A stretch of 52,494 bases of DNA from Chloroflexota bacterium (GTDB lineage: Bacteria; Chloroflexota; Dehalococcoidia; UBA2979), in the NCBI GenBank assembly GCA_009839925.1, contig VXOS01000043.1, positions 1 through 52,494 of the forward strand. The letters are read 5' to 3'. A program made the position numbers and the translations under genes. Below are positions 8,735 to 16,621 of the stretch, piece by piece. Position 1 is the stretch's first letter. Each line of letters starts with the position of its first letter. A model generated the notes under the pieces. The model was not told where the DNA came from and searched no databases. It saw only the letters and a program-made list of their open reading frames with translations.

Positions 8735-9566
8735 ACATGCAACGCCCGTCCCGGGGGACGCGACGGCCGAGGCCCGGGAAGCGGAAGTGGCCGCCGATCA
8801 CGAGCGCGTCCTCAGCCTCGACGCGATCCATGATCGCGGCGCGCGAGCGGTTGCCCTGCTCGTGATCGATGTCGGCTCGGTCAGACCACTCGGTCTCGCA
8901 GACCTGCATCGCGATGTGGCAGGAGTCGCCGAGGATGTAGGCCGCCTCGCCCTCGCTCGCGATCCGCAGCACCTGGTGGCCCGGCGTGTGGCCGTAGGCC
9001 GCCATCACCGAGATTTCCGGCGTCAGCGCGCGGTAGCCCTCCACGATCTCGATCATCGAGGCCTCCTCGAGCGGGCGGATGCTCCGATCTAGGACCGGGC
9101 CGGGGAAGCCGAGGTCGGTGACCGCCCAGTGCTCCCAGTCCGGCCGCTGGATGATGTGCTTGGCGTTCGGGAACATCGGCACCCAGCCGTCGCCCTCCGG
9201 GCGCGTGTTCCAGCCGACATGGTCGAAGTGCAGGTGCGTGTGCACGACGAAGTCGACCGAGGCGGGGTCGATCGCCTCCTGGTCGAGCAGCCTCGGCAGT
9301 TGCGAGTGCACTTCCATCTCGTGGCGGCCCATCGGCTGGTCCGCGATCCCGCTGTCGGCGAGCACGCGCACGCCCTGCGATTCCAGCAGGTAGACGGTCA
9401 TGCTCAGCTGGGTCGTGCCGTCCTCGTCGATCAGGTGCTGGTAGGGGGCGAAGTCGGCTTCGACCTCGGGCCTCAGGATGGTGCTGGGCACCCAGCGCGC
9501 GTGCCCATCCTGCAGCGCGGTCAGCGCGACGGCGCCGATCTTGCGGCGGTAGACGTCGTCACTCAT
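8715..9566 (-). CDS. MBL-fold metallo-hydrolase (lactonase-like)
   Basis: A 283-residue metallo-beta-lactamase-fold hydrolase. The zinc ligands are visible as HTHLHFDHVGW (HxHxDH), AYGHTPGHQVLRI (third metal His) and LGDSCH (bridging Asp); GGHFRFPGLG near the C-terminus would supply the last His. The arrangement resembles N-acyl-homoserine lactonase-like and glyoxalase-II-like members that open esters or lactones. ATG 9566 is preceded by GGGAG. It lies 23 bp downstream of the LLM flavoenzyme and overlaps mobA, so it probably belongs to the same minus-strand transcript. In that context it may hydrolyse a lactone produced by the flavoenzyme; this is inference. Confidence 0.82.
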   Translation of the reverse strand: MSDDVYRRKIGAVALTALQDGHARWVPSTILRPEVEADFAPYQHLIDEDGTTQLSMTVYLLESQGVRVLADSGIADQPMGRHEMEVHSQLPRLLDQEAIDPASVDFVVHTHLHFDHVGWNTRPEGDGWVPMFPNAKHIIQRPDWEHWAVTDLGFPGPVLDRSIRPLEEASMIEIVEGYRALTPEISVMAAYGHTPGHQVLRIASEGEAAYILGDSCHIAMQVCETEWSDRADIDHEQGNRSRAAIMDRVEAEDALVIGGHFRFPGLGRRVPRDGRCMYVPLED

Positions 9567-9589
9567 CGGAGAGCTCCCGGTTCGCCCGC

Positions 9590-10894
9590 CTACACGTTCG
9601 GCTTCGCGCCGCTGCGCCGCATCAGGCGGTCGATGGCGGCGACCCAGTGGTCCTCGTCGACCTCGCCGGCCTCGGCCTCGCCGGCCTTGGCGACGTGACG
9701 CTTGTACGCCTCGTAGATCGGGATGTCGTCGTCGGCGAGGGGCTGCATCCACTCCTTGCGGGCGAGGGCGGCCTCGATGTAGGGCGCGAGCTCCTCTTCC
9801 TTGCGCTGCTGCTTCTGCACCTCGCGCTCCTGGAACTCCGGCATGATCTCGTCGGCGAAGATGCGCAGCGACTCGCAAATGTCCTCGTGGGCGATCTTGC
9901 CCATCTGCGCCATGAACAGGACCTCGTCGCAGCCCATACCCTCATAGATCTGCATCATCTTGCGCGCCTGGTCGGGCGTGCCGACGGTGCTGGGCGCGCC
10001 GTAGCCCTCGAACGACTGGCGGAGGACTGGCCAGGCCTGCTCGTACTGTTCCCAGATGTCGGTGCGGCCGGCCTTGTGCAGGCCGTCCACGTAGTGGTGG
10101 TTACTCGCGAAGGTGAAGAAGTACCGCCCCTTGAAGCCGCGCTCCCGCGCCGCCTCCTCGTCCGCGTCCAGCGAGAGCGGCGAGGTCAGCGCGATGTTCG
10201 CGTTGACCGTGTGCCCGATCGGCACACACTCGGTCTTGATGATCTCGTAGTACTCGTCGATCCAGCCCTTTGCCGTCTTCGCGTCGACGAGCGCGAAGCC
10301 GAGCGCGCCCAGTCCGAGGTGCGCCGCGAGCTTGATCTGCTCGTGGTTGGAGCAGGCCATCCACATCGGCGGGTGGGGCTTCTGTACGGTCTTCGGCACC
10401 ACGTTGCGGGTCGGCATCGAGAGATAGCGACCCTCGTAGCCGGGGTAGGGGTCCAGCGCGAGCATGTTCGCGACCTGCTCGGTGCATTCCAGCCATTGCG
10501 CCCGCTTCTCTTCCAGCGGCACGCCGTAGCCCTCGAGCTCCGCGCGCGAGGACGACTCGCCCGTCCCGAACTCGACGCGGCCGTTGGAGACGAGGTCGAG
10601 CGTCGCGATGCGCTCGGCGACACGCGCCGTCTGGTTGTAGCCCGGCGGCATCAGCACGATGCCGTGCCCGAGCCGCAGGTTCTTCGTGCGCTGCGAGATC
10701 GCCGCGAGGAAGACCTCGGGCGACGACGAGTGCGCGTATTCCTCGAGGAAGTGGTGCTCCACCTCCCAGACGGAGTGGTAGCCGAGCTGGTCGGTCAGCT
10801 CGACCTGATCGAGGACGTTCTGGAAGAACTGGCGCTCGCCGTCTTCCGGCCACGGTCGCGGGTATTGCAGTTCCAGCAGCGTGCCGAATCTCAT
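9590..10894 (-). CDS. LLM-class (luciferase-like) flavin-dependent oxidoreductase
   Basis: A 434-residue TIM-barrel enzyme of the bacterial luciferase-like family, which uses FMN or F420. Visible markers are YHSVWEVEHHF early in the barrel, LRLGHGIVLMPPGYN, RVAERIATLDLVSNGRVEFGTG (family signature) and PMWMACSN. The C-terminal part is charged and helical (EFQEREVQKQQRKEEEL), longer than in typical members of 330-360 residues. AAGGGGA lies 8 nt before ATG 10894. Such enzymes are often Baeyer-Villiger-type or alkane-type monooxygenases; the substrate cannot be read. Its neighbours in the same direction are an SDR and an MBL hydrolase, giving an oxidise, lactonise, hydrolyse logic. Confidence 0.88.
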   Translation of the reverse strand: MRFGTLLELQYPRPWPEDGERQFFQNVLDQVELTDQLGYHSVWEVEHHFLEEYAHSSSPEVFLAAISQRTKNLRLGHGIVLMPPGYNQTARVAERIATLDLVSNGRVEFGTGESSSRAELEGYGVPLEEKRAQWLECTEQVANMLALDPYPGYEGRYLSMPTRNVVPKTVQKPHPPMWMACSNHEQIKLAAHLGLGALGFALVDAKTAKGWIDEYYEIIKTECVPIGHTVNANIALTSPLSLDADEEAARERGFKGRYFFTFASNHHYVDGLHKAGRTDIWEQYEQAWPVLRQSFEGYGAPSTVGTPDQARKMMQIYEGMGCDEVLFMAQMGKIAHEDICESLRIFADEIMPEFQEREVQKQQRKEEELAPYIEAALARKEWMQPLADDDIPIYEAYKRHVAKAGEAEAGEVDEDHWVAAIDRLMRRSGAKPNV

Positions 10895-10958
10895 CGCCGG
10901 TCCCCTTCAGTCGCGGACGCCTGGGCAAGGGCGAGCCTAGCCCTTGCCCGCCTTGTGA

Positions 10959-11759
10959 TCAGCCGAGCAGGAAGCCGCCGTCCACGACGAGCGTCTCCCC
11001 GGTCACGAAGCTCGATCCGTCCGAGGCGAGGAAGACCGCGGCCTTTGCGATCTCGTCCGGTCCGGAGCGCCGGCCGAGCGGGATCGTGCGCGTCGGCCCC
11101 GCAGCCATGCGGTCCTTGTCGGCGTCGGTCAGGTTCTCCCGCAACTCGGCCGTGCCCTCGGTGCTGATGCCTCCGGGTGCGATCGCATTGACGCGAATCC
11201 GGTGCGGCGCGAGCTCCAGCGCGAGCGCCTTCGTGAACATCACGACGCCGCCCTTCGCCATGTTGTACGCGGCAAGACCGACGAACGAGGGCCGGAAGCC
11301 GTCGACCGAGGCGAGGTTGATGATCGCCCCGCCCGTGCCCTGCTCGACCATCTGGCGCCCGACCCCCTGCGAGCAGTAAGCCAGCCCGCGCGAGTTCACC
11401 TGGTAGATGAGGTCGAACTGCTCGTGCGCCATCTCCAGCATCGGCGCCACCGGAAAAACCCCGGCGTTGTTGACGAGGATGTCGATCGAGCCCAGCTCGG
11501 CGACGGCGTGGCTCGCGAGTTGCTCGCCGGCGTCGTCCTCCGTCACGTCCAGCCGCATCGCAACGACCTTGCCGGCGCCCGGACCCCCGGCGGCGAGCTC
11601 GCCGGCCGTGCGCTCCGCCCAGTCGCCGTCGATGTCGGCGATCAGCACGTTCGCGCCGGCCTCGAGGAAGCGTTCGACGATGCCGCGCCCGATCCCGCGT
11701 GCGCCGCCGGTCACGATCGCGTTCCTGCCGTTGAGGCCGAACGGTCCCCAGTCCGTCAT
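10959..11759 (-). CDS. SDR-family NAD(P)-dependent oxidoreductase
   Basis: A 266-residue classical short-chain dehydrogenase. The cofactor motif is TGGARGIGRGI (residues about 18-28), with LIADIDG after beta-2 favouring NAD. NNAG is present, the catalytic Ser sits in NLASVDG and the catalytic Tyr/Lys in YNMAKGG, and the C-terminus has the SSFVTGETLVVDGGFLLG ending. GGGAGGAG is 7 nt before ATG 11759. It lies 38 bp downstream of the double CaiB gene and 64 bp upstream of the LLM gene on the same strand. It probably oxidises a secondary alcohol or hydroxyacyl-CoA in that pathway. Confidence 0.88.
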   Translation of the reverse strand: MTDWGPFGLNGRNAIVTGGARGIGRGIVERFLEAGANVLIADIDGDWAERTAGELAAGGPGAGKVVAMRLDVTEDDAGEQLASHAVAELGSIDILVNNAGVFPVAPMLEMAHEQFDLIYQVNSRGLAYCSQGVGRQMVEQGTGGAIINLASVDGFRPSFVGLAAYNMAKGGVVMFTKALALELAPHRIRVNAIAPGGISTEGTAELRENLTDADKDRMAAGPTRTIPLGRRSGPDEIAKAAVFLASDGSSFVTGETLVVDGGFLLG

Positions 11760-11797
11760 CGCTTGCTCCTCCCGCCGCGCTGCGGCCTCCCGGCGAG

Positions 11798-14281
11798 CTA
11801 GCCGGGCAGCATTGTCTCGACCGGTGGTACGTCGTCGGACCAGGCAACGCCGTCCTCGCGCAGGTCCGCGATCTCCCCGGCGCTGTAGCCGAGTTCCTCG
11901 AGGATCTCGTCCGTGTGCTGACCGGCGAGGACGCCCGGCCCGTAGCGGCCCGGCGTCTCCGCGAAGGCGACCAGTGGACCCCAGCGCTGGTACTCACCCC
12001 AGACCGCGTGGTCCGCGGGCTGCGTGAAGCCGTTCTCGCGCACGTGCGGGTCGTCGAGGAAGAACTCGCCGGGACCGCAGCCGTCCGCGCGCACGCAGCC
12101 GACGTCGACGGCGATCAGCACGCGCTCCCACTCGTCGGCGTCGCGCTCCGCGAAGCACGCCGCGAGGGCGTCCGCGAGCGCGTCCGCGTTCGCCCCGCGC
12201 GCCTCGGCGTCGGCGAAGCGCGGATCCGCCGCCAGCGATCCGCCGAGGACGCCGCAAAGCCGCGCCCACTCCTCATCGTTCGTGACGGCGAGGAAGACCC
12301 AGCCCTCGCGCGCCTCGTAGAGGCGGTAGAGCGTGCCGGGGCCGTGCAGGTCGGCGTCCAGTGGCTGGCGAGGCTGCGCGCCCTCGTAGTCGACGAAGGC
12401 GTCGGCGTTGGCGTAGGTGTTGGCGCCGAGCATGCTGACGAAGATCTGCTGCCCGTGGCCCGTGCGCCGCCGCGCGTACAGCCCGAGCAGCGCCGAGGAA
12501 GCCACCACCATCGAGGTGTTCGGGTCCGGGTTGGCCTCGTTGGAGCTGAACAGCCAGCGGGCCGCCTCACGCAACTCGTCGATGTCCCCGCAGCTCGCGG
12601 GCGGCATCGCGGCGCCGGCCTGCTGCAGCGCGCCGCCGACGACGGCGCCGGGCACCGGATGTGCGGAGGGCCGCGACGCGCTGGGGCCGAGCGGCCCGTA
12701 GCCGTTGACCGAAACGTGCACGATGCCCGGATTGAGCGCGCTCGCCAGCTCGTAGCCGATGCCGAGCCGCTCCGGGACGCCGGGGCGGTAGTTGTGGATC
12801 AGCACGTCGGCGCCCTCGAGCAGTTTCGCGACGATTGCCTGGCCGTCCTCGGACTTCAGGTCGAGGCAGAGGCCTTCCTTGCCGGCGGTCGTCTTCGCGG
12901 GGCTGACCTGGCCGGGCAGACCGGGCGTGTTGCCGCGGAACGGCTCGCCCCCGATCGGTTCGACCTTGATCACGCGCGCGCCGAGGTCGGCGAGCAGCGC
13001 CGCCCCCAACGGCGCCGCGATCACCGTCGCGAACTCGAGGACGGTGACGCCCGCCAGTGGGTGCGCCGGCATGGCGTCCGCACCATTCGCCGGCGTCCAC
13101 GCGTCGCGCGAGGGCTCGGCGAGCACCTCGCTGGTGTGGGCGCCGGGGTCCGCCGCCGGGGCGCCGACGGTTCCGGGCGTCTGCGTCAGGTTCGCGACGA
13201 GGCCGAGCTGGCGGACGGGCCCGAGGCGCGGGTGCTCGACCTCGACGACCTCGGAGTTGGCGACGAGGTCGGGGTTCGAGAGGGCGCTGAGGGTCTCGCC
13301 AAAGGGCTCGGCGGCGACGTTCTGGGCGTTGCGGAAGAGCTCCATCCACTCGTCGCTGGTCCGCTCCAGTACGCGCAGCAGCATGCGCTCGCGCAGCTCC
13401 TCGCGGTCCGCCTCGGCGAGCTGGCGTGGCGCGCCGTTGAAGCGCTCATCGAGGTAGATGTCCTCGAGCCCGATCGTCGCGATGAAGGCGTGGAAGAGGT
13501 GGTCGACGAGGTTGGCCGGCTGGATCCACGTCCCGTCTTTCGCCATGACGGGCTGGTAGTAGATCGGCGGGGCCGCCCCGTAGGCGCCGAGCTGGTTGCC
13601 CTCCATCTGTGCCGGGAAGCCCCGCTCGAGCTGCGTGCGGACCAGGCTGTTCAGGTCGTAGCCCATGATCCCTTGCAACAGGCTGGTCTCGATCAACTGT
13701 CCGCGCCCGCTCTGGTCGCGCGCCAGCAACGCGCCGAGGATGCCCGTCAGCGCGGACTGCGCCGCCGCGTGCGTGCCCGTCTGCACGGCGGCGAAGGCTG
13801 GCCCCTCGCGCCGCGGCACGCCGCCGAAGTGCTCCATCCGTCCGGACTTGGCCGCGACGACGCCCTCGTAACCGGGGTAGTCGGCGTAGGGGCCGCGCGG
13901 GCCGAAGCCGGTGATCGAGCAGTAGACGAGGCCGGGGTTGCCCTCGCGGAGCGTCGCGTAGTCCGCACCGAGCGCCTCGGCGCGGCCGGGCCGGAACGAG
14001 GCGACCACCACGTCCGCGCCCGCCGCCAGCTCGCGCAGGCGCTCGCGCGAGGCCTCGTCGCCGAGGTCGAGCGTGATCGAGCGCTTGCCGCGCAGCCATA
14101 CCGGCGAGGCGGTGAGCCGGCGGAGCGGGTCGCCACCCGGCCGCTCGACCTTGATCACGTCGGCGCCGTAGTCGGCGAGCATCATCGTCGCGATACCCCC
14201 GACGGGGCCGCTGCTGAGATCGATCACGCGGATGTCGTCGCAGGGTCCGCGCATCGCGCCGTTGCCGGTCCCCTCGGTCAC
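11798..14281 (-). CDS. Tandem-fused CaiB/BaiF family CoA-transferase, paralogue 2
   Basis: An 827-residue protein with two CaiB/BaiF modules (about residues 15-405 and 415-815), clearly the closest relative in the window of 1551-4022: both begin RVIDLSSGP.GGIATM and share GADVIKVERPGGDPLRRL. The catalytic Asp position of the family carries Glu in the first half (GRGQLIETSLL, residue 198) and Phe in the second (GHGQQIFVSML, residue 614). GTG 14281 overlaps the stop of the upstream SDR as GTGA, indicating coupled translation; ATG 14254 is an alternative that matches the length of the paralogue better. It is central to the minus-strand catabolic run. The substrate is unknown. Confidence 0.85.
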   Translation of the reverse strand: MTEGTGNGAMRGPCDDIRVIDLSSGPVGGIATMMLADYGADVIKVERPGGDPLRRLTASPVWLRGKRSITLDLGDEASRERLRELAAGADVVVASFRPGRAEALGADYATLREGNPGLVYCSITGFGPRGPYADYPGYEGVVAAKSGRMEHFGGVPRREGPAFAAVQTGTHAAAQSALTGILGALLARDQSGRGQLIETSLLQGIMGYDLNSLVRTQLERGFPAQMEGNQLGAYGAAPPIYYQPVMAKDGTWIQPANLVDHLFHAFIATIGLEDIYLDERFNGAPRQLAEADREELRERMLLRVLERTSDEWMELFRNAQNVAAEPFGETLSALSNPDLVANSEVVEVEHPRLGPVRQLGLVANLTQTPGTVGAPAADPGAHTSEVLAEPSRDAWTPANGADAMPAHPLAGVTVLEFATVIAAPLGAALLADLGARVIKVEPIGGEPFRGNTPGLPGQVSPAKTTAGKEGLCLDLKSEDGQAIVAKLLEGADVLIHNYRPGVPERLGIGYELASALNPGIVHVSVNGYGPLGPSASRPSAHPVPGAVVGGALQQAGAAMPPASCGDIDELREAARWLFSSNEANPDPNTSMVVASSALLGLYARRRTGHGQQIFVSMLGANTYANADAFVDYEGAQPRQPLDADLHGPGTLYRLYEAREGWVFLAVTNDEEWARLCGVLGGSLAADPRFADAEARGANADALADALAACFAERDADEWERVLIAVDVGCVRADGCGPGEFFLDDPHVRENGFTQPADHAVWGEYQRWGPLVAFAETPGRYGPGVLAGQHTDEILEELGYSAGEIADLREDGVAWSDDVPPVETMLPG

Positions 14282-15135
14282 GATGCCGCCACGCCTTCCT
14301 CGGCAGCCGCCAGGGCGCGGTCGAGCGCGTCGTAGTCCGCAATCAGCTCCGCCTGGTACTCCTCGACGACCCCTCGGGTGTCCGGGTGGGTGAAGATGAA
14401 GCGCCGATTCTCGCGCACGCCGTCGAGGATGCGAGGCGCCATGATCGCGGGGTCGGCGGGCTCGCGGCGCGGCGGGATCGGCATTGGCGGCTGGGTCAGC
14501 GGCCCGCCGTAGCGCTGCTGGCGGTTGCGCCCGGCGGTCGGCAGGCCGGTGTCCATCATGCTCGGGCAGAGCACCGAGACGCCGATGCCCTCGGCGGCCA
14601 GCTCCTCGCGCAGCACGAAGCTGTAGCCGACGACGGCGTACTTGCTCGCGGTGTAGACGCCGTGCGCGTTGTTGCGCGCGACGACGCCGTTGAGCGAGGC
14701 GGTGTTGACGATGTGCGCTTCCCCGCCGTCGCGCTGCAACTGCTCGCGGATCCTCGGGAGGAACGCGCGCACCCCGTGCAGCTGGCCCCAGAGGTTGACC
14801 GAGAGCACCCACTGCCAGTCCTGCTCGCTCATCTCCGCCAGCGAGCCGTGCATCGCCACGCCGGCGTTGTTGAACAGCAGGTGGACCGCGCCGAACTCCT
14901 CGAAGGCGCGCTCCGCGAGCGCCTCGACGGAGTTTCGCTCGGCCACGTCGGTCTCGACGGCGAGGCTGCGCACGCCGCGCGCGGCTATCTCGCCGGCGGT
15001 CTGCTCAGCGAGCGGCGTGTCGATGTCCGCGACCACGATGTGCGCACCGGCGTCCGCAAGCGCGAGGCCGATCGCGCGTCCGATGCCCGAGGCGCCGCCC
15101 GTGATGACGGCCACGCGGTCCCGGAAGTCGTCCAT
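14278..15135 (-). CDS. SDR-family oxidoreductase
   Basis: A 285-residue classical SDR. TGGASGIGRAIGLAL is the cofactor loop, VVADIDTP suggests NAD preference, NNAGVAMHG is the adenine-side motif, and NTASLNG with YTASKYAVVG carries the Ser, Tyr and Lys of the active site. The C-terminal region (residues about 215-285) is longer than in FabG-like members and contains RFIFTHPDTRG, a feature shared with the SDR at 34712-35596 (QFYIFSHGTDF), so the two are likely paralogues. GGAG precedes ATG 15135 by 9 nt. The stop overlaps the start of the following CaiB gene. Confidence 0.87.
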   Translation of the reverse strand: MDDFRDRVAVITGGASGIGRAIGLALADAGAHIVVADIDTPLAEQTAGEIAARGVRSLAVETDVAERNSVEALAERAFEEFGAVHLLFNNAGVAMHGSLAEMSEQDWQWVLSVNLWGQLHGVRAFLPRIREQLQRDGGEAHIVNTASLNGVVARNNAHGVYTASKYAVVGYSFVLREELAAEGIGVSVLCPSMMDTGLPTAGRNRQQRYGGPLTQPPMPIPPRREPADPAIMAPRILDGVRENRRFIFTHPDTRGVVEEYQAELIADYDALDRALAAAEEGVAAS

Positions 15136-15198
15136 CGGGTGTCTCCGCAGGTACAGGCGGGCCGCTGCGCGCTGGCTCGCCGGGCACGATGATATGCG

Positions 15199-16479
15199 CT
15201 AGTTCACCACACCGTCATCGCGCAGCGCCGCGATTTCCTCGTCGCCGTAGCCGAACTCGCGCAGCAGCTCGGCGCTATGGCCGCCTGGTGGGGGCGCGGG
15301 CCCCTGCGCAATCGGCGGCGTCCTCGACATCTCGATCCAGGATGCGAGCTGGCGCTGCGGCCCGCTCAGCGGGTCGTCGAGCTCCACGAACCAGTCCGAG
15401 GTCTGCGCATCGTCGGCCAGCTCCTCCGGGAAGCGCAGCGGCGCGGCCGGGGCGCCGGTGCGGCGCAGCGCCTCGACCCACTCGGCCGTCGTGCGCGTGC
15501 GCACGATCTCGGCGACGCGTTGCTTGAACTCGACCATGCGCTCGCGCGTGTCCTCGTCGAGGGGGTCGAAGTCCGGATCGTCGCCGCCCTCGTACTCGAA
15601 GCCGATCGCCTCGCGGATCGCCTCGCGGTTGGCCCGCGTCAGCGCGCCGACGACGATCGCGCCGTCGCTGGTCTCGTAGGCGGTGTGGTAGATGCGGCGC
15701 ACGACGCCGGTGGGGGCGAGGCCTCCCTGGCCGTAGCCCTCGATCGCTTCGGCGTAGCTTGCGCCGCCAGCGAGGGCGTCGCGCACCCGCTGCAGCGCCG
15801 GTCCGGTGATCACGGCGTCGGTGACGGGTTCCTGCGTCACGGCGCGGCCGATGCCGGCCATCGCGCCGCGGAGCAGCGAGGCGTCGATCAGCTGGCCCTC
15901 ACCGGTCAGCGCGCGGTGGTAGAGCGCCGAGGCGACGCCGACCGTCGCCGAGAGCCCCGCCATCAGGTCGGAGATCGGCAGCGAGCGGATGCGCCGCGGC
16001 GCGCCCCACTCGTCCACGTCCCCCTCGTCGGCCAGCATCCCGGAGTAGGCCTGTCCGACGATGTCCGAGGCGGCCTGATCGGCCAGCGGCCCCTCCGGCC
16101 CGAAACCCGTCACGCGGGCGTAGATCAGATCCGGCCGCAGCGCCGAAAGCGTCTCGTAGTCGATCCGCTGCCGCTCGAGGACGCCTGGACGCGGGTTCGC
16201 GACGACCACGTCGAAGGAGGGGACCATGCGGTGCACGATCTCCTGGGCGCGCGGATCGCTCAGGTTGAGCATCAGGCTGCGCTTCCCGCGGTTGTACCAC
16301 TGGAAGCCCTTGCTGGTGCCCGGCACCACGCTGCCCGTGCGGCGGAAGGCATCGCCCTCGAGCGGTTCGATCTTGACCACGTCCGCGCCGAGGTCGGCGA
16401 GGAACTGACCGATCACCGGACCGGCCACGATCTGGCAGAACTCGAGCACGCGGATGCCGTCGAAGGGGCCTGTTGCCAT
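15199..16479 (-). CDS. CaiB/BaiF family CoA-transferase (single module)
   Basis: A 426-residue family III CoA-transferase of normal size. IRVLEFCQIVAGPVIGQFLADLGADV is the N-terminal Rossmann region and KIEPLEGDAFR follows. The catalytic Asp is present in TGEGQLIDASLL (residue 199), unlike in the two fused paralogues. ATG 16479 is taken because the protein then starts next to the conserved first strand; there is no strong ribosome binding site. It is probably the first gene of the minus-strand catabolic run that continues to mobA, and it is divergent from the SH3/3D gene across 142 bp. It could activate a dicarboxylic or branched acid as its CoA ester. Confidence 0.88.
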   Translation of the reverse strand: MATGPFDGIRVLEFCQIVAGPVIGQFLADLGADVVKIEPLEGDAFRRTGSVVPGTSKGFQWYNRGKRSLMLNLSDPRAQEIVHRMVPSFDVVVANPRPGVLERQRIDYETLSALRPDLIYARVTGFGPEGPLADQAASDIVGQAYSGMLADEGDVDEWGAPRRIRSLPISDLMAGLSATVGVASALYHRALTGEGQLIDASLLRGAMAGIGRAVTQEPVTDAVITGPALQRVRDALAGGASYAEAIEGYGQGGLAPTGVVRRIYHTAYETSDGAIVVGALTRANREAIREAIGFEYEGGDDPDFDPLDEDTRERMVEFKQRVAEIVRTRTTAEWVEALRRTGAPAAPLRFPEELADDAQTSDWFVELDDPLSGPQRQLASWIEMSRTPPIAQGPAPPPGGHSAELLREFGYGDEEIAALRDDGVVN

Positions 16480-16621
16480 CGCGCGCCATTCTCGCCGTTG
16501 CGCCGTCTCGTCGCCAGCGAGGGCGAAGCGTCGCTCGCCGCTCGCGCATAACGAGTAGGCGAACGAACATATCGGGGCAGAGCAGCGTGCGTGCCGGCAG
16601 GCGGGGCGGGTTCGCACGGCG

